Positions 1-10,460 of a stretch of DNA of 64,000 nt are shown one piece after another; within the stretch, counting starts at the first letter, position 1, and every line of letters starts with the position of its first letter. Below the pieces are notes generated by a model. It searched no databases and was not told the DNA's origin. It saw nothing but the letters and a program-made list of their open reading frames with translations. Both the position numbers and the translations under genes were made by a program. The stretch is from Cherax quadricarinatus (taxonomy: Eukaryota > Arthropoda > Malacostraca > Decapoda > Parastacidae), in contig NC_091374.1 of the NCBI RefSeq assembly GCF_038502225.1, forward strand, positions 11,288,981 through 11,352,980, in the 5' to 3' direction.

Positions 1-129
1 GTCCATGGGGAATTGGAAAAGGATCTTTCCTCCGTAAGCCATGCGTGTCGTATGAGGCGACTAAAATGCCGGGAGCAATGGGCTAGTAACCCCTTCTCCT
101 GTAAACATTTACTAAAAAAGAGAAGAAAA

Positions 130-3101
130 ACTTTATAAAACTGGGATGCTTGAATGTGCGTGGATGTAGTGCGGATGACAAGAAACAGATGATTGCTGAT
201 GTTATGAATGAGAAGAAGTTGGATGTCCTGGCCCTAAGCGAAACAATAATAATAATATCTTTATTTACTACAAGTACATGTACAAGGTATACAGTCCTAG
301 CTGACAACAATGACATACTACTATATAGAAACTCCCTTGTTATGCTCTGCATTTCGGGCAAATTAGGTCAGTGTCCCAGGATGCGACCCACACCAGTCGA
401 CTAACACCCAGGTACCCATTTTACTGATGGGGAACATAGACAACAGGTGGAAAGAAACACGTCCAATGTTTCTACTCTGGCTGGGAATCGAACCCAGACC
501 CTCGCCGTGGGAAACGAGAGCGTTAACCACCAGGCCACCAAAGCACAAAGCTGAAGGTGGTAGGGGAGTCTCGGTGAGGAGAAATAAATGGGATTAAATC
601 TGGAGTATCTGAGAGAGTTAGAGCTAAGGAAGGGGTAGCAATAATGTTGAAGGATCAGTTATGGAAGGAGAAAAGAGAATATGAATGTGTAAATTCAGGG
701 ATTATGTGGATTAAAGTAAAGGCTGGATGCGATAAGTGGGTCATAATAAGCGTGTATGCACCTGGAATGCAGAGGACAGAGAGAGATTTTGGGAGATGTT
801 AAGTGAATGTATAGGAACCTTTGAACTAAGTGAGAGAGTAATTGTGGTAGGGGACCTGAATGCTAAAGTAGGAGAAACTTTTAGAGAAGGTGTGGTAGGT
901 AAGTTTGGGGTGCCAGGTGTAAATGATAATGGGAGCCCTTAGATTGAACTTTGTATAGAAAGGGGTTTAGTTATAGGTAATACATATTTTAAGAAAAAGA
1001 GGATAAATAAGTATACAAGATATGATGAAGGGCGAAATGACAGTAGTTGGATTATGTATTGGTAGATAGAAGACTGTTGAGTAGACTTCAGGATGTACAT
1101 GTTTATTGAGACCCCAAAGATATATCAGACCACTTTTTAGTTGCAGCTACACTGAGAGTAAAAGGTAGATGGGATACAAGGAGAATAGAAGCATCAGGGA
1201 AGAGAGAGGTGAAGGTTTATAAACTAAAAGAGGAGGTAGTTAGGGTAAGATAAAAACAGCTATTGGAGGATAGATGGGCTAATGAGAGCATAGGCAATGG
1301 GGTCGAAGAGGTATGGGGTAGGTTTAAAAATGTAGTGTTAGAGTGTTCAGCAGAAGTTGTGGTTACAGGAAAGTGGGTGCGGGAGAGAAGAGGAGCGATT
1401 GGTGTAATGATGATGTAAAGAGAGTAGTAAGGGAGAAAAAGTTAGCATATGAGAAGTTTTTACAAAGTAGAAGAGATGCAAGGAGGGAAGAGTATATGGA
1501 GAAAAAGGGAGAGGTTAAGAGAGTGGTGAAGCAATGTAAAAAGAGAGCAAATGAGAGAGTGGGTGAGATGTTATCAACAAATTTTGTTGAAAATAAGAAA
1601 AACTTTTGGAGAGAGATTACCAAGTTAAGAAAGCCTAGAGAACAAATGGATTTGTCAGTTAAAAATAGGAGAGGAGAGTTATTACATGGAGAGTTAGAGG
1701 TATTGGGAAGATGAAGGGAATATTTTGAGGTATTGTTAAATGTTGATGAAGATAGGGAAGCTGTGATTTCGTGTATAGGCAAGAAGGAATAACATCTTGT
1801 AGGAGTGAGGAAGAGCCAGTTGTGAGTGTGGGGGAAGTTCGTGAGGCAGTAGGTAAAGTGAAAGGGGGTAAAGCAGCTGGGACTGATGGGATAAAAATAG
1901 AAATGTTAAAAGCAGGTGGGGATATAGTTTTGGAGTGGTTGGTGCTATTATTTAATAAATGCATAGAAGAGGGTAAGGTACCTAGGGATTGGCAGAGAGC
2001 ATGCATAGTTCCTTCGTAAAAAGGCAAAGGGGACAAAAGAGAGTGCAAAAATTATAGGGGGATAAGTCTGTTGAGTATACCTGGTAAAGTGTATGGTAGA
2101 GTTATTATTGAAAGAATTGAGAGTAAGACGGAGAATAGGATAGCAGATGAACAAGGAGGCTTTAGGAAAGGTAGGGGGTGTGTGGACCAGGTGTTTACAG
2201 TGAAACATATAAGTGAACAGTATTTAGATAAGGCTAAAGAGGTTTTTGTGGCATTTATGGATTTGGAAAAGGCGTATGACAGGGTGGATAGGGGGGCAAT
2301 GTGGCAGATGTTGCAGGTGTATGGTATAGGAGGTAGGTTACTGAAAGCAGTGAAGAGTTTTTATGAGGATAGTGAGGCTCAAGTTAGAGTATGTAGGAAA
2401 GAGGGAGATTATTTTCCAGTAAAAGTAGGCCTTAGACAAGGATGTGTGATGTCACCGTGGTTGTATGTAAAAGAAGAAAATTAAAAGTGAATACAGGAAA
2501 GAGTAAGGTTATGAGGATAACAAAAAGATTAGGTGATGAAAGATTGGATATCAGATTGGAGGGAGAGAGTATGGAGGAGGTGAATGTATTCAGATATTTG
2601 GGAGTGGACGTGTCAGCGGATGGATCTATGAAAGATGAGGTGAATCATAGAATTGATGAGGGGAAAAGGGTGAATGGTGCACTTAGGAGTCTGTGGAGAC
2701 AAAGAACTTTGTCCTTGGAGGCAAAGAGGGGAATGTATGAGAGTATAGTTTTACCAACGCTCTTATATGGGTGTGAAGCATGGGTGATGAATGTTGCAGC
2801 GAGGAGAAGGCTGGAGGCAGTGGAGATGTCATGTCTGAGAGCAATGTGTGATGTGAATATAATGCAGAGAATTCGTAGTTTGGAAGTTAGGAGGAGGTGC
2901 GGGATTGCCAAAACTGTTGTTCAGAGGGCTGAGGAAGGGTTGTCGAGGTGGTTCGGACATGTAGAGAGAATGGAGCGAAACAGAATGATTTCAAGAGTGT
3001 ATCAATCTGTAGCGGAAGGAAGGCAGGGTAGGGGTCGGCCTAGGAAAGGTTGGAGGGAGGGGGTAAAGGAGGTTTTGTGTGCGAGGGGCTTGGACTTCTA
3101 G
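130..3101 (+). pseudogene. endonuclease-reverse transcriptase remnant (RTE copy 1)
   Basis: The ORF is broken into several frames. An endonuclease/exonuclease/phosphatase block with GDLNAKVG lies near 846-870. An arginine- and lysine-rich linker is at 1343-1714. RT blocks follow: KGGKAAGTDGIKIEML near 1862, YRGISLLS near 2055, AFMDLEKAYDRVD near 2250 and LRQGCVMSPWL near 2430. Right after MSPWL the frame jumps to the KRRKLKVNTGKSKVM block. The intact copy has about 220 bases between these points, including the catalytic FADD box, so the RT active site is deleted. The C-terminal LLYGCEAWV, RWFGHVERM and GRGRPRKGW blocks remain (2442-3101). In life it would cut DNA and prime reverse transcription of its own RNA. 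Confidence 0.85.
245..544 (-). mobile_element. tRNA-derived SINE inserted in RTE copy 1
   Basis: On the minus strand this begins with a tRNA-like head (about 475-541): a box A-like TGGCCTGGTGGTTAACGC and a box B-like GGGTTCGATTCCC. A conserved body follows, GGTACCTGGGTGTTAGTCG (about 392-412), and a tail of TATTATTATTATTG type. It interrupts LINE sequence that is continuous in the copy at 40.7 kb, with a short possible duplication (ACAA) at the junction. The same body occurs at 18.9 kb. Transcription by RNA polymerase III is inferred from the boxes. Confidence 0.8.
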
Positions 3102-3404
3102 CGGGCATGCGTGAGCGTGTTTGATAGGAGTGAATGGAGACAAATGGTTTTTAATACTAGACGTGCTGTTGGAGTGTGAGCAAAGTAACATTTATGAAGG
3201 GGTTCAGGGAAACTGGCAGGCCGGACTTGAGTCCTGGAGATGGGAAGTACAGTGCCTTCGCTCTGAAGGAGGGGTGTTAATGTTGCAGTTGAAAAACTGT
3301 AGTGTAAAACACCCTTCTGGCAAGACAGTGATGGAGTGAATGATGGTGAAAGTTTTTCTTTTTCGGGCCACCCTACCTTGGTGGGAATCGGCCAGTGTGC
3401 TAAT

Positions 3405-3506
<102 letters not shown>

Positions 3507-3590
3507 ACAATATTCACTTCGCTCGGAAAATATGGGTCAACTCTCTAACGTGGATTATCCATTTATATTTTGTACATTTTGAAAGAACTT

Positions 3591-3763
<173 letters not shown>

Positions 3764-4013
3764 CATAAGTAATAATATCAACAGCAGTTATAAAACCTGT
3801 CGGTCATTTATTTTATATTTATTTTCCATAAAAGGAGATCAAATCGTGTTGGGCTACCAATTAGGAATTTGTGTAACCTCGCTGAGTTGGGATACCGCAG
3901 GAGTTGGACAAGGATCTGGGAGGTGTGCTGCATACCAAGTGCCTTTTTCTCTCTAGTTCCTGCAAACTTTCTGACTCCTTGTCTCTCTGGCCCTCACCAC
4001 TAAACTTTCTGTC

Positions 4014-4018
<5 letters not shown>

Positions 4019-4083
<65 letters not shown>

Positions 4084-4098
4084 GGTGTGCCTGTGTGT

Positions 4099-4139
<41 letters not shown>
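4019..4139. repeat. (TA)n then (TG)n compound microsatellite
   Basis: About 60 bp of TA changes to about 60 bp of TG with a few substitutions. The TG part abuts the 3' terminus of CR1-B copy 1. Confidence 0.97.
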
Positions 4140-5240
4140 TGTACTCACCTATTTGTGGTTGCAGGGGTCGAGTCATAGCTCCTGGCCCCGCCTCTTCACT
4201 GATTGCTACTAGGTCCTCTCTCTCCCTGCTACATGAGCTTTATCATACCTCGCCTTAAAACTATGTATGGTTCCCGCCTCCACTACTTCACTTTCTAGAC
4301 TATTCCATGACTTGACTACTCTATGACTGAAGAAATACTTCCTAACATCCCTTCGATTCATCTGAGTCTTCAACTTCCAATTGTGACCTCTTGTGTCTGT
4401 GTCCCATCTCTGGAACATCCTGTCTTTGTCCACCTTGTCTATTCCGCGCAGTATTTTATATGTCGTTATCATGTCTCCCCTGACCCTCCTGGCCTCCAGT
4501 GTCGTCAGGCCGATTTCCCTCAACCTTTCTTCGTAGGACAATCCCCGTAGCTCTGGGACTAGTCTTGTTGCAAACCTTTGCACTTTCTCTAATTTCTTGA
4601 CGTGCTTGACTAGGTGTGGATTCCAAACTGGTGCTGCATACTCCAGTATGGGCCTGACGTAAATGGTATACAGGGTCTTGAACGACTCCTTACTGAGGTA
4701 TCGGAACGCTATCCGTAGGTTTGCCAGGCGCCCGTATGCTGCAGCAGTTATCTGATTTATGTGCGCCTCAGGAGATATGCTCGGTGTTATACTCACCCCC
4801 AGATCTTTTTCCTTGAGTGAGGTTTGCAGTCTTTGGCCATCTAAACTATATTGTGTCTGCGGTCTTCTTTGCCCTTCCCCAATCTTCATGACTTTGCATT
4901 TGGCAGGGTTAAACTCAAGGAGCCAGTTGCTGGACCAGGCTTGCAGCCTGTCCAGGTCTCTTTGTAGTCCTGCCTGATCCTCATCCGATTTGATTCTTCT
5001 CATTAACTTCACATCATCTGCAAACAAGGACACTTCTGAGTCTATCCCTTCCGTTATGTCGTTCACATATACCAAGAACAGCACAGGTCCTAGGACTGAC
5101 CCCTGTGGAACCCCGCTTGTCACAAGCGCCCACTCTGACACCTCGTCACGTACCATGACTCGTTGTTGCCTCCCTGTCAGGTATTCTCTGATCCATTGCA
5201 GTGCCTTTCCTGTTATGTGTGCCTGATCTTCTAGCTGTGT
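4140..5240 (-). mobile_element. CR1-B LINE copy 1, 5'-truncated
   Basis: This minus-strand LINE has its 3' UTR terminus at the left: one ACAAATAGGTGAGTAC-type end unit lies against the (TG)n at 4081-4139. The body aligns throughout with the longer copy at 27.81-30.65 kb. It starts in the middle of the reverse transcriptase, near 5240, where a second (TG)n/(TGTGTGTC)n tract begins. Confidence 0.9.
4209..5156 (-). CDS. CR1-B reverse transcriptase, C-terminal 315 codons (open)
   Basis: One uninterrupted frame of 315 codons. It begins just before RT motif B (SGVPQGSVLGPVLF, about residues 14-27) and holds the catalytic FADD box at about 5014-5024. The RT thumb follows, then a conserved C-terminal block (YVRPILEYAAPVWNP, RRDVRKYFFSHRVVKSWNSL). 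The normal ORF2 is about three times longer and would also carry an endonuclease and the RT fingers, which are missing. The first Met is simply the first one in the truncated copy, not a natural start. The open frame suggests a recent insertion; there is no sign of host use. Confidence 0.85.
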   Translation of the reverse strand: MVRDEVSEWALVTSGVPQGSVLGPVLFLVYVNDITEGIDSEVSLFADDVKLMRRIKSDEDQAGLQRDLDRLQAWSSNWLLEFNPAKCKVMKIGEGQRRPQTQYSLDGQRLQTSLKEKDLGVSITPSISPEAHINQITAAAYGRLANLRIAFRYLSKESFKTLYTIYVRPILEYAAPVWNPHLVKHVKKLEKVQRFATRLVPELRGLSYEERLREIGLTTLEARRVRGDMITTYKILRGIDKVDKDRMFQRWDTDTRGHNWKLKTQMNRRDVRKYFFSHRVVKSWNSLESEVVEAGTIHSFKARYDKAHVAGRERT

Positions 5241-5342
5241 GTGACTGTGTGTGTCTGTGTGTGTCTGTGTGTGTCTGTGTGTGTCTGTGTGTGTCTGTGT
5301 GTGTCTGTGTCTGTGTGTCTGTGTGTGTCTGTGTGTGCGTGC
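5222..5342. repeat. (TGTGTGTC)n microsatellite
   Basis: About 110 bp of TG-rich octamer repeats at the 5' truncation point of CR1-B copy 1. Confidence 0.95.
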
Positions 5343-5450
5343 AAAAACGTTAGTGCATCACTTAATAAGTTCAACAGATTACTGTTGTGATGAATGGTTT
5401 GAAAAACCGACAAGTTGAAGATTGAGACACTTATGCAGCATATGGGAATC

Positions 5451-5500
5451 TTTATTCAGGAAACGTTTCGCCACACAGTGGCTTCATCAGTCCAATACAA
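5451..5500 (-). ncRNA. hammerhead ribozyme motif, family 1, inverted copy
   Basis: Reverse complement of the motif at 5837-5881, with the same CTGATGA core (minus strand of 5484-5490), GCCAC/GTGGC stem and GAAACGTT. It lies in the inverted 5' arm, so transcripts of either strand would carry a hammerhead. Confidence 0.65.
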
Positions 5501-5836
5501 AGAGGAAGGCGTAAGGAGAGGAGTGTCTCAATCTTCAACTTGTCGGTTTTTCAAACCATTCATCACAACTGTCAGACACTGCAGCATCATGGGATCTTGT
5601 TACAAAGAATTCTTCAACACTTGTTCAACCTTTGGACGAAGACCTACTTCGACTAGTGGATGGTACCACTATGACCCCGCCTCCGCCTGCTTCACCACCT
5701 CACCTCACTACAGTATATAAGCCACGTCTACGGCCCTATGCTGTACATTCTACAAGATTGATGGACTGAACACATCGACTCCAGGCTGAGGGACTGATTA
5801 CCTCATACTCCTCCTCTCCTTACGCCTTCCTCTTTG

Positions 5837-5881
5837 TATTGGACTGATGAAGCCACTGTGTGGCGAAACGTTTCCTGAATA
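5837..5881 (+). ncRNA. hammerhead ribozyme motif (type I-like), family 1, unit 1
   Basis: Stem I 5' strand is UAUU+GGA (5837-5843). The core is CUGAUGA (5844-5850), followed by one extra A. Stem II is GCCAC/GUGGC with loop UGU (5852-5864), then GAA (5865-5867). Stem III is minimal, AC/GU with no loop (5868-5871). The expected cut is after U5872. The stem I 3' strand UCC, a UG internal loop and AAUA (5873-5881) pair back to GGA and UAUU. A zero-loop stem III can only work as a dimer or with a looser fold, as proposed for other Penelope hammerheads. The extra A is a deviation from consensus. Confidence 0.65.
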
Positions 5882-6214
5882 AAGATTCCCATATGCTGCA
5901 TAAGTGTCTCAATCTTCAACTTGTCGGTTTTTCAAACCATTCATCACAACTGTCAGACACTGCAGCATCATGGGATCTTGTTACAAAGAATTCTTCAACA
6001 CTTGTTCAACCTTTGGACGAAGACCTACTTCGACTAGTGGATGGTACCACTATGACCCCGCCTCCGCCTGCTTCACCTCACGTCACTACAGTATATAAGC
6101 CTCGTCTACGGCCCTATGCTGTACATTCTACAAGATTGATGGACTGAACACATCTACTCCAGGCTGAGGGACTGATTACCTCATACTCCTCCTCTCCTTA
6201 CGCCTTCCTCTTTG

Positions 6215-6259
6215 TATTGGACTGATGAAGCCACTGTGTGGCGAAACGTTTCTTGAATA
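6215..6259 (+). ncRNA. hammerhead ribozyme motif, family 1, unit 2
   Basis: Identical core and stem II to the motif 378 bp upstream, with one change in the stem I internal loop region (TTTCTTGAATAA instead of TTTCCTGAATAA), which weakens one base pair. The predicted cut is after 6250. Cutting at both units would release a 378-nt RNA monomer (5873-6250). Confidence 0.62.
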
Positions 6260-6306
6260 AAGATTCCCATATGCTGCATAAGTGTCTCAATCTTCAGATT
6301 ACTGTT

Positions 6307-7500
6307 AATATGATATTAAATTCCAAACTCTTTTTCTGAAGACAGCCTCGGATTCTTGCCGAAATATTCAATGTGCCTGTGATTATTTTTTCCCAGAAGT
6401 GAGTTTTCATCGCATGTATATACGTACGTGGTAATTTTTTCATCATCACCAGTATCTTCGTTTCAAAATAACTTACACTTCGAAAGAAGGCTTGGAACAG
6501 CTGGGTCACAGCCATCACAGTGTGTTGTTGCACTTATTCTCAAATACTTTCACAATTCGTTGCCACTGAAAAGTTTTCCCACCAACTTTGCCATCACAAT
6601 GCGTTTTGTGAACGCCCAAGTCGTGGTAAGTAAGAATCCGTGTTGCGACTCAACCTTTACCTGTTCCTAACTATGGTCTACACTGTAAACATTTCTTGTG
6701 AACGCCCAAGTCTCAATAAACGATAATCTTTTAAGCTATGCAACGTTTACCTTTTCTTCACTGCGTTCTATTTAATAAATACTGTGAACGCTGAAGTCTC
6801 GATAAATGAGAATCTCCTTTATAAACATTTCTCATAGCCTCCGCTCACAGAACGGCAAGTAAGGGGAATAAGAACATTCTTTACCGCCTCATCTACAAAA
6901 TCTTACTCCTATTTAAGGAGGGAAATTCGGGTTAACGAGGGGATGGCGTGTCTTTACCGGACTCGCGAAAAAAGGGGTTTAGCCTGTGCCGCGTCTCATT
7001 ACAGCGAAGGTTCCAAAATTACCCTCACTCCTTGTATATTTCTCCCAGTGTTTGTTCTTTATCTGGGAGGAGGAGGACAACTGGGGTGGGGGGTGCTAAA
7101 GGAAGTGTTGGTTGGGAAAACTGTGGTGGGGAGGGAAGTGGAGGGGATGGGAAGGAAAGACAAAAACATAGGCGGTGAACAAGAGATATAAATTGTATTG
7201 GCGAGGAAGGAGAGAAGCGTGATGGGGTGGGGGAAAGAGACGATGTAGGTGATAAGGAGTGAGAAGGATGAAGACAGGGATGGTAGTACCGAGAGAAGAT
7301 GGAGGTAATAAAGTGAGTGGAAAAGATAGAAGAAATAAAGGGTAACTAGGAAGAGAGGATAGGTGATAAGGATGAGGGAGGAAAGGGAAGGAAATAGTTC
7401 TGGTGGGGCAGAAGAGATGTGGAGAGGTGATATTTTAGCTTTTCGAAGAGGGAAGTTGTGGTGGAAGAGATTTAGCATATAGAAAGCGAGAGAGAAGTGG
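6307..7500. other. no gene seen; weak ~90-bp repeats
   Basis: No coding potential is evident. Three imperfect reiterations of GTGAACGCCCAAGTC spaced about 85-90 bp (near 6610, 6699 and 6782) suggest a decayed tandem repeat. 7060-7500 is purine-rich on the plus strand, which creates a spurious hydrophobic minus-strand frame. Confidence 0.6.
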
Positions 7501-7542
7501 GTGGTAAGGATGATAGACAGGTGGCGAAAGATAAGGGAGCAG

Positions 7543-7592
7543 AAACGAGCCATGACCAGAGCCCTGGTAAGGGCTCTGGTCATGGCTCGTTT
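7543..7592. repeat. perfect 23-bp hairpin
   Basis: Arms 7543-7565 and 7570-7592 are exact reverse complements around a 4-base loop GGTA. The arms contain GCCATGACCAGAGCCC. It is not followed by a U-run and matches no RNA gene I recognise. Confidence 0.9.
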
Positions 7593-8058
7593 GTTCGAAA
7601 CAAACAAAACAACCATAACCATCAATATACAAGGCCCCAAACACAACCACCCCCACCACCAGTACCACCAACACATAACGCCCCCAGACACAACCATCAC
7701 TATTACCTCCACTACACTAACACCCACTATCACCACTAGAAAGTGCTCAGTCTTACCTGTAAAACAATTTTAAATATTTAGCCGGGGACAATGTGGTCAT
7801 TCAGTAGGGCCTGGGTGAATAATTTAACAATTGGCCTGTCATCAGCAGGCAGGTGGCTGAGAAACGTGTAATTACCAGACACTGCTGTTCACTTACCCAC
7901 TGATTCTTCGGCCTTCTTACTCTCCTTCTTCTCTAACTACTACTATTCTTCATCCTACCCTTCCTGTTCTAGCACTTCCTTTCTGTTTTTTTCCTCTCTG
8001 CTTTAGAACAACGCTTGTGTCCCATAGACTTAGTTGTTATCTTTGAGTGGTTACACCA
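7593..8058. other. no gene seen
   Basis: CA-rich then unique sequence with no recognisable feature before the long (TA)n tract. Confidence 0.5.
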
Positions 8059-8267
<209 letters not shown>

Positions 8268-8284
8268 CACACCCTCTTGGTCAT

Positions 8285-9620
8285 CCTATTTTGCCTCATT
8301 GTGTCTAGATATCCAAATGAGCTCAACAATCCTTCACCCTCCGAACAATATTCTACGGAAGCCTACGCCGTCTTTTCAGGTGTACGCTCCGAATTCTTTG
8401 CCTAATATTCACATCATATATTTCTCTCAGCCATGACATAGCCACTGCCTCCAACTCCTCGATGTAACCTTTAAAAAACATGTAAATGAGTTGGTATCTC
8501 TAACCTTTGGTATATTCATCTTTTTTTGCCTCCAAAGACAACTTTACCTCTTTTCACAGATACCTCAACAATCCAAACACTTTCTCCCCTTTTGTCTATT
8601 TATGTTTTACTTCGTCTTTCAATGACGACACATCCACCCAGAAATATCAAAATATACTCACCTCTTCTATACTCCCCACTTTCAATCTGATATCCATATA
8701 TGCATTATCTAACTTTTTTTCGTCCTCTCATCAACTTGCTCTCTTAAATGATCACTTTTAATAAACCATACCACAGGTGGGGTTAGAACCCGCGATCAGA
8801 GAGTCACAAAACTCCAGACCGCGGGTTCTAACCCCACCCGTGGTATGGTTTGTTTGCAATCGTGTCATTACGATTTCGTGAATCACGTTTAATATTTTGC
8901 TTTTATTCAATCTCCCAAACTCCTTCATCAACACTTACAGCCTCTCCTTAGAATTTCTCAAAAGAACTGTCATCGGCGAATAGCAACTGTGGCAACGCCC
9001 ACTTCGTACCACATTCATTAACTTTTAATCCCACCTCACCCCAACACCCTTCCATTCACTTCTTTTACAACCCAATCTATAAAAATATTGAACAAACATA
9101 ATGACATCACACATTCCTATCGAAGAACTACTTTTAATGAAAAATAATAACATTGTCTCCTATATACCCTAAGCATTAAACGCTCTCCTATTTATTGTAA
9201 CCTCGTACTTATTCCATATTGTTCTCCTATTTACCTTATCATGATTATTCTAAATCCATAAATGAGACAAAGACTTCTTTCTCTTATCTAAGAACTGTTT
9301 GCTTATTTGCTTCAATATAAACAGTCTACACATTCCATACTCTTCCTAAATCCTTCTCATGCCTCTGCAGTTCTACTTTCTGCCTTACTCTGACTTTTGT
9401 AATAATAATTCTAGCAGTGCATTAACCTGGATCATTATCCTATAATTTTCAGATTCTCTCGTGTTCTCTTTCATACATACAAAAAGAACTATGCACGCTC
9501 TCTGCCAATCGTTTAGGTACTTATCGTCTTTCATGCAGATATTGAACAAATACACCAGTTATTCCAAAACCATATTTTTTACTTTATTACACATGCTGCA
9601 ACATTTGACACACCCTTAAC
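8285..9620 (-). mobile_element. RTE-like LINE relic, copy 4
   Basis: Heavily diverged minus-strand match to the 38.1-39.3 kb part of the near-intact RTE copy. Matching landmarks in order include TCAACAATCCTTC (near 8322), the TCACATCATATATTTCTC block (near 8408), TGCCTCCAAAGACAACTTT (near 8527), TCATCGGCGAATAGCAACTG at the FADD region (near 8970), TAAATCCATAAATGAGACAAAG (near 9250) and CTATGCACGCTCTCTGCC (near 9490). All frames are closed. A tRNA-like palindrome (8763-8851) sits inside it. Confidence 0.75.
8763..8851. repeat. inverted tRNA-like SINE head (32-bp arms)
   Basis: Arms 8763-8794 and 8820-8851 match at 31 of 32 positions around a 25-base loop. The right arm contains GCGGGTTCTAACCCCACC, a T-arm/box B-like sequence, and the loop on the minus strand looks like an anticodon-arm region. 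It reads as a tRNA-derived SINE head whose T-arm side has been copied in inverse orientation. It is not a functional tRNA: no acceptor or D arm. Confidence 0.6.
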
Positions 9621-10270
9621 TGTCCACTGAAACCGTTTGTGCTCTACCACTGCAACAAAATAATATTCTGCCATGTTCAATGGGGCAAATTCTGAAACAT
9701 TTATGCGAGGTGACAAGAAAAAAAGCAGGTTCTCATTGCTACTTTAATGTCATTTTTGTTTTCGTAGCGTTGTCGAGATACATAGTTGCAATTTAAATTA
9801 ATTTTCATATGCTTTTGTGTTGCCAAACGCGGTATTCCAAGCACTGCGGTATTGTGTACGGGTGTGTGTGGTAACCTGACAAGAGATTCCTTGACCAATT
9901 TTCACTGCTGATCTCTGGTTCATTAATTCTAGTTCTTGGCTCACCTTTTATGCTACAAAGAGTTTATGCTCCCAACGCAGAATCGTTTGGTTTTAGTTGG
10001 ATTCCTGGTGAAACAGTTACTGAAAATCGAGGAGCACCTCTTCCAATGTTAGTGGACTTTCATGGATCCAGACACAGACAACAATCGTTGTTCGATGGTC
10101 TATTGCTCATCTCCCTCATGGGTACGTTCACTTAACGTGAACAATGGAAACTAATTTAAACTGTCCACACATTTTATACCTGGGTAACAATACACTGCCG
10201 CCATCCTTATCTTTGATTCCCTGATCACTCGATGGATCATTTCACATCATTATAAATCTAAAGCTGTACA
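9621..10270. other. no gene seen
   Basis: AT-rich unique sequence; short open frames show no similarity I recognise. Confidence 0.5.
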
Positions 10271-10271
10271 T

Positions 10272-10460
10272 GAATGGTATACAATACCGACAAAGGAAGA
10301 ATTAGACACAAGTGCAACATCTGGGTATCTTTATTTGTAGATGTTTCGCCAACCAATGACTTTATTACTACAAATTCAAGGACATACTAGGAAGAATGTA
10401 GAATTATAATACAAAAGATGAGGTAATCAGTCCCTGAGCCTTGGAGTTGGTGAAGAGTAA
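10272..10460 (-). mobile_element. hammerhead-element relic (inverted arm only)
   Basis: On the minus strand it has the block GGGACTGATTACCTCATC shared with family 1 (10420-10440), then a degenerate hammerhead (about 10335-10385): stem I UUUGUA/UACAAA, core reading GUAAUAA, stem II near GUCAUUGGUUGGC, then GAAACAUC. It ends in ATAAAGATACCC and a GTCGGTATTGTATACC terminus. Core position G5 reads A, so activity is unlikely. Confidence 0.55.

Larger units (their letters stand above)
5387..6294 (+). mobile_element. hammerhead-bearing non-autonomous retroelement, family 1
   Basis: A 908-bp non-coding insertion bounded by a perfect 12-bp direct repeat, CAGATTACTGTT (5375-5386 and 6295-6306), read as a target-site duplication. 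It is built of an inverted arm (5387-5522), then direct sequence containing two tandem copies of a 378-bp unit. The unit length is measured between equivalent hammerhead positions (5841 and 6219). Each unit has a TATATAAG box (near 5713 and about 6091), a conserved block GGGACTGATTACCTCATA, a hammerhead motif, and an AATAAA right after it. No protein frame is convincing. It resembles Penelope-type terminal repeats or animal retrozymes, both known to carry hammerheads; assignment to either is inference. Confidence 0.75.

Noticed and set aside
7059..7736. 225-codon hydrophobic minus-strand frame
   Set aside because: It is the complement of purine-rich DNA, contains the 23-bp hairpin, and has no domain-like pattern.
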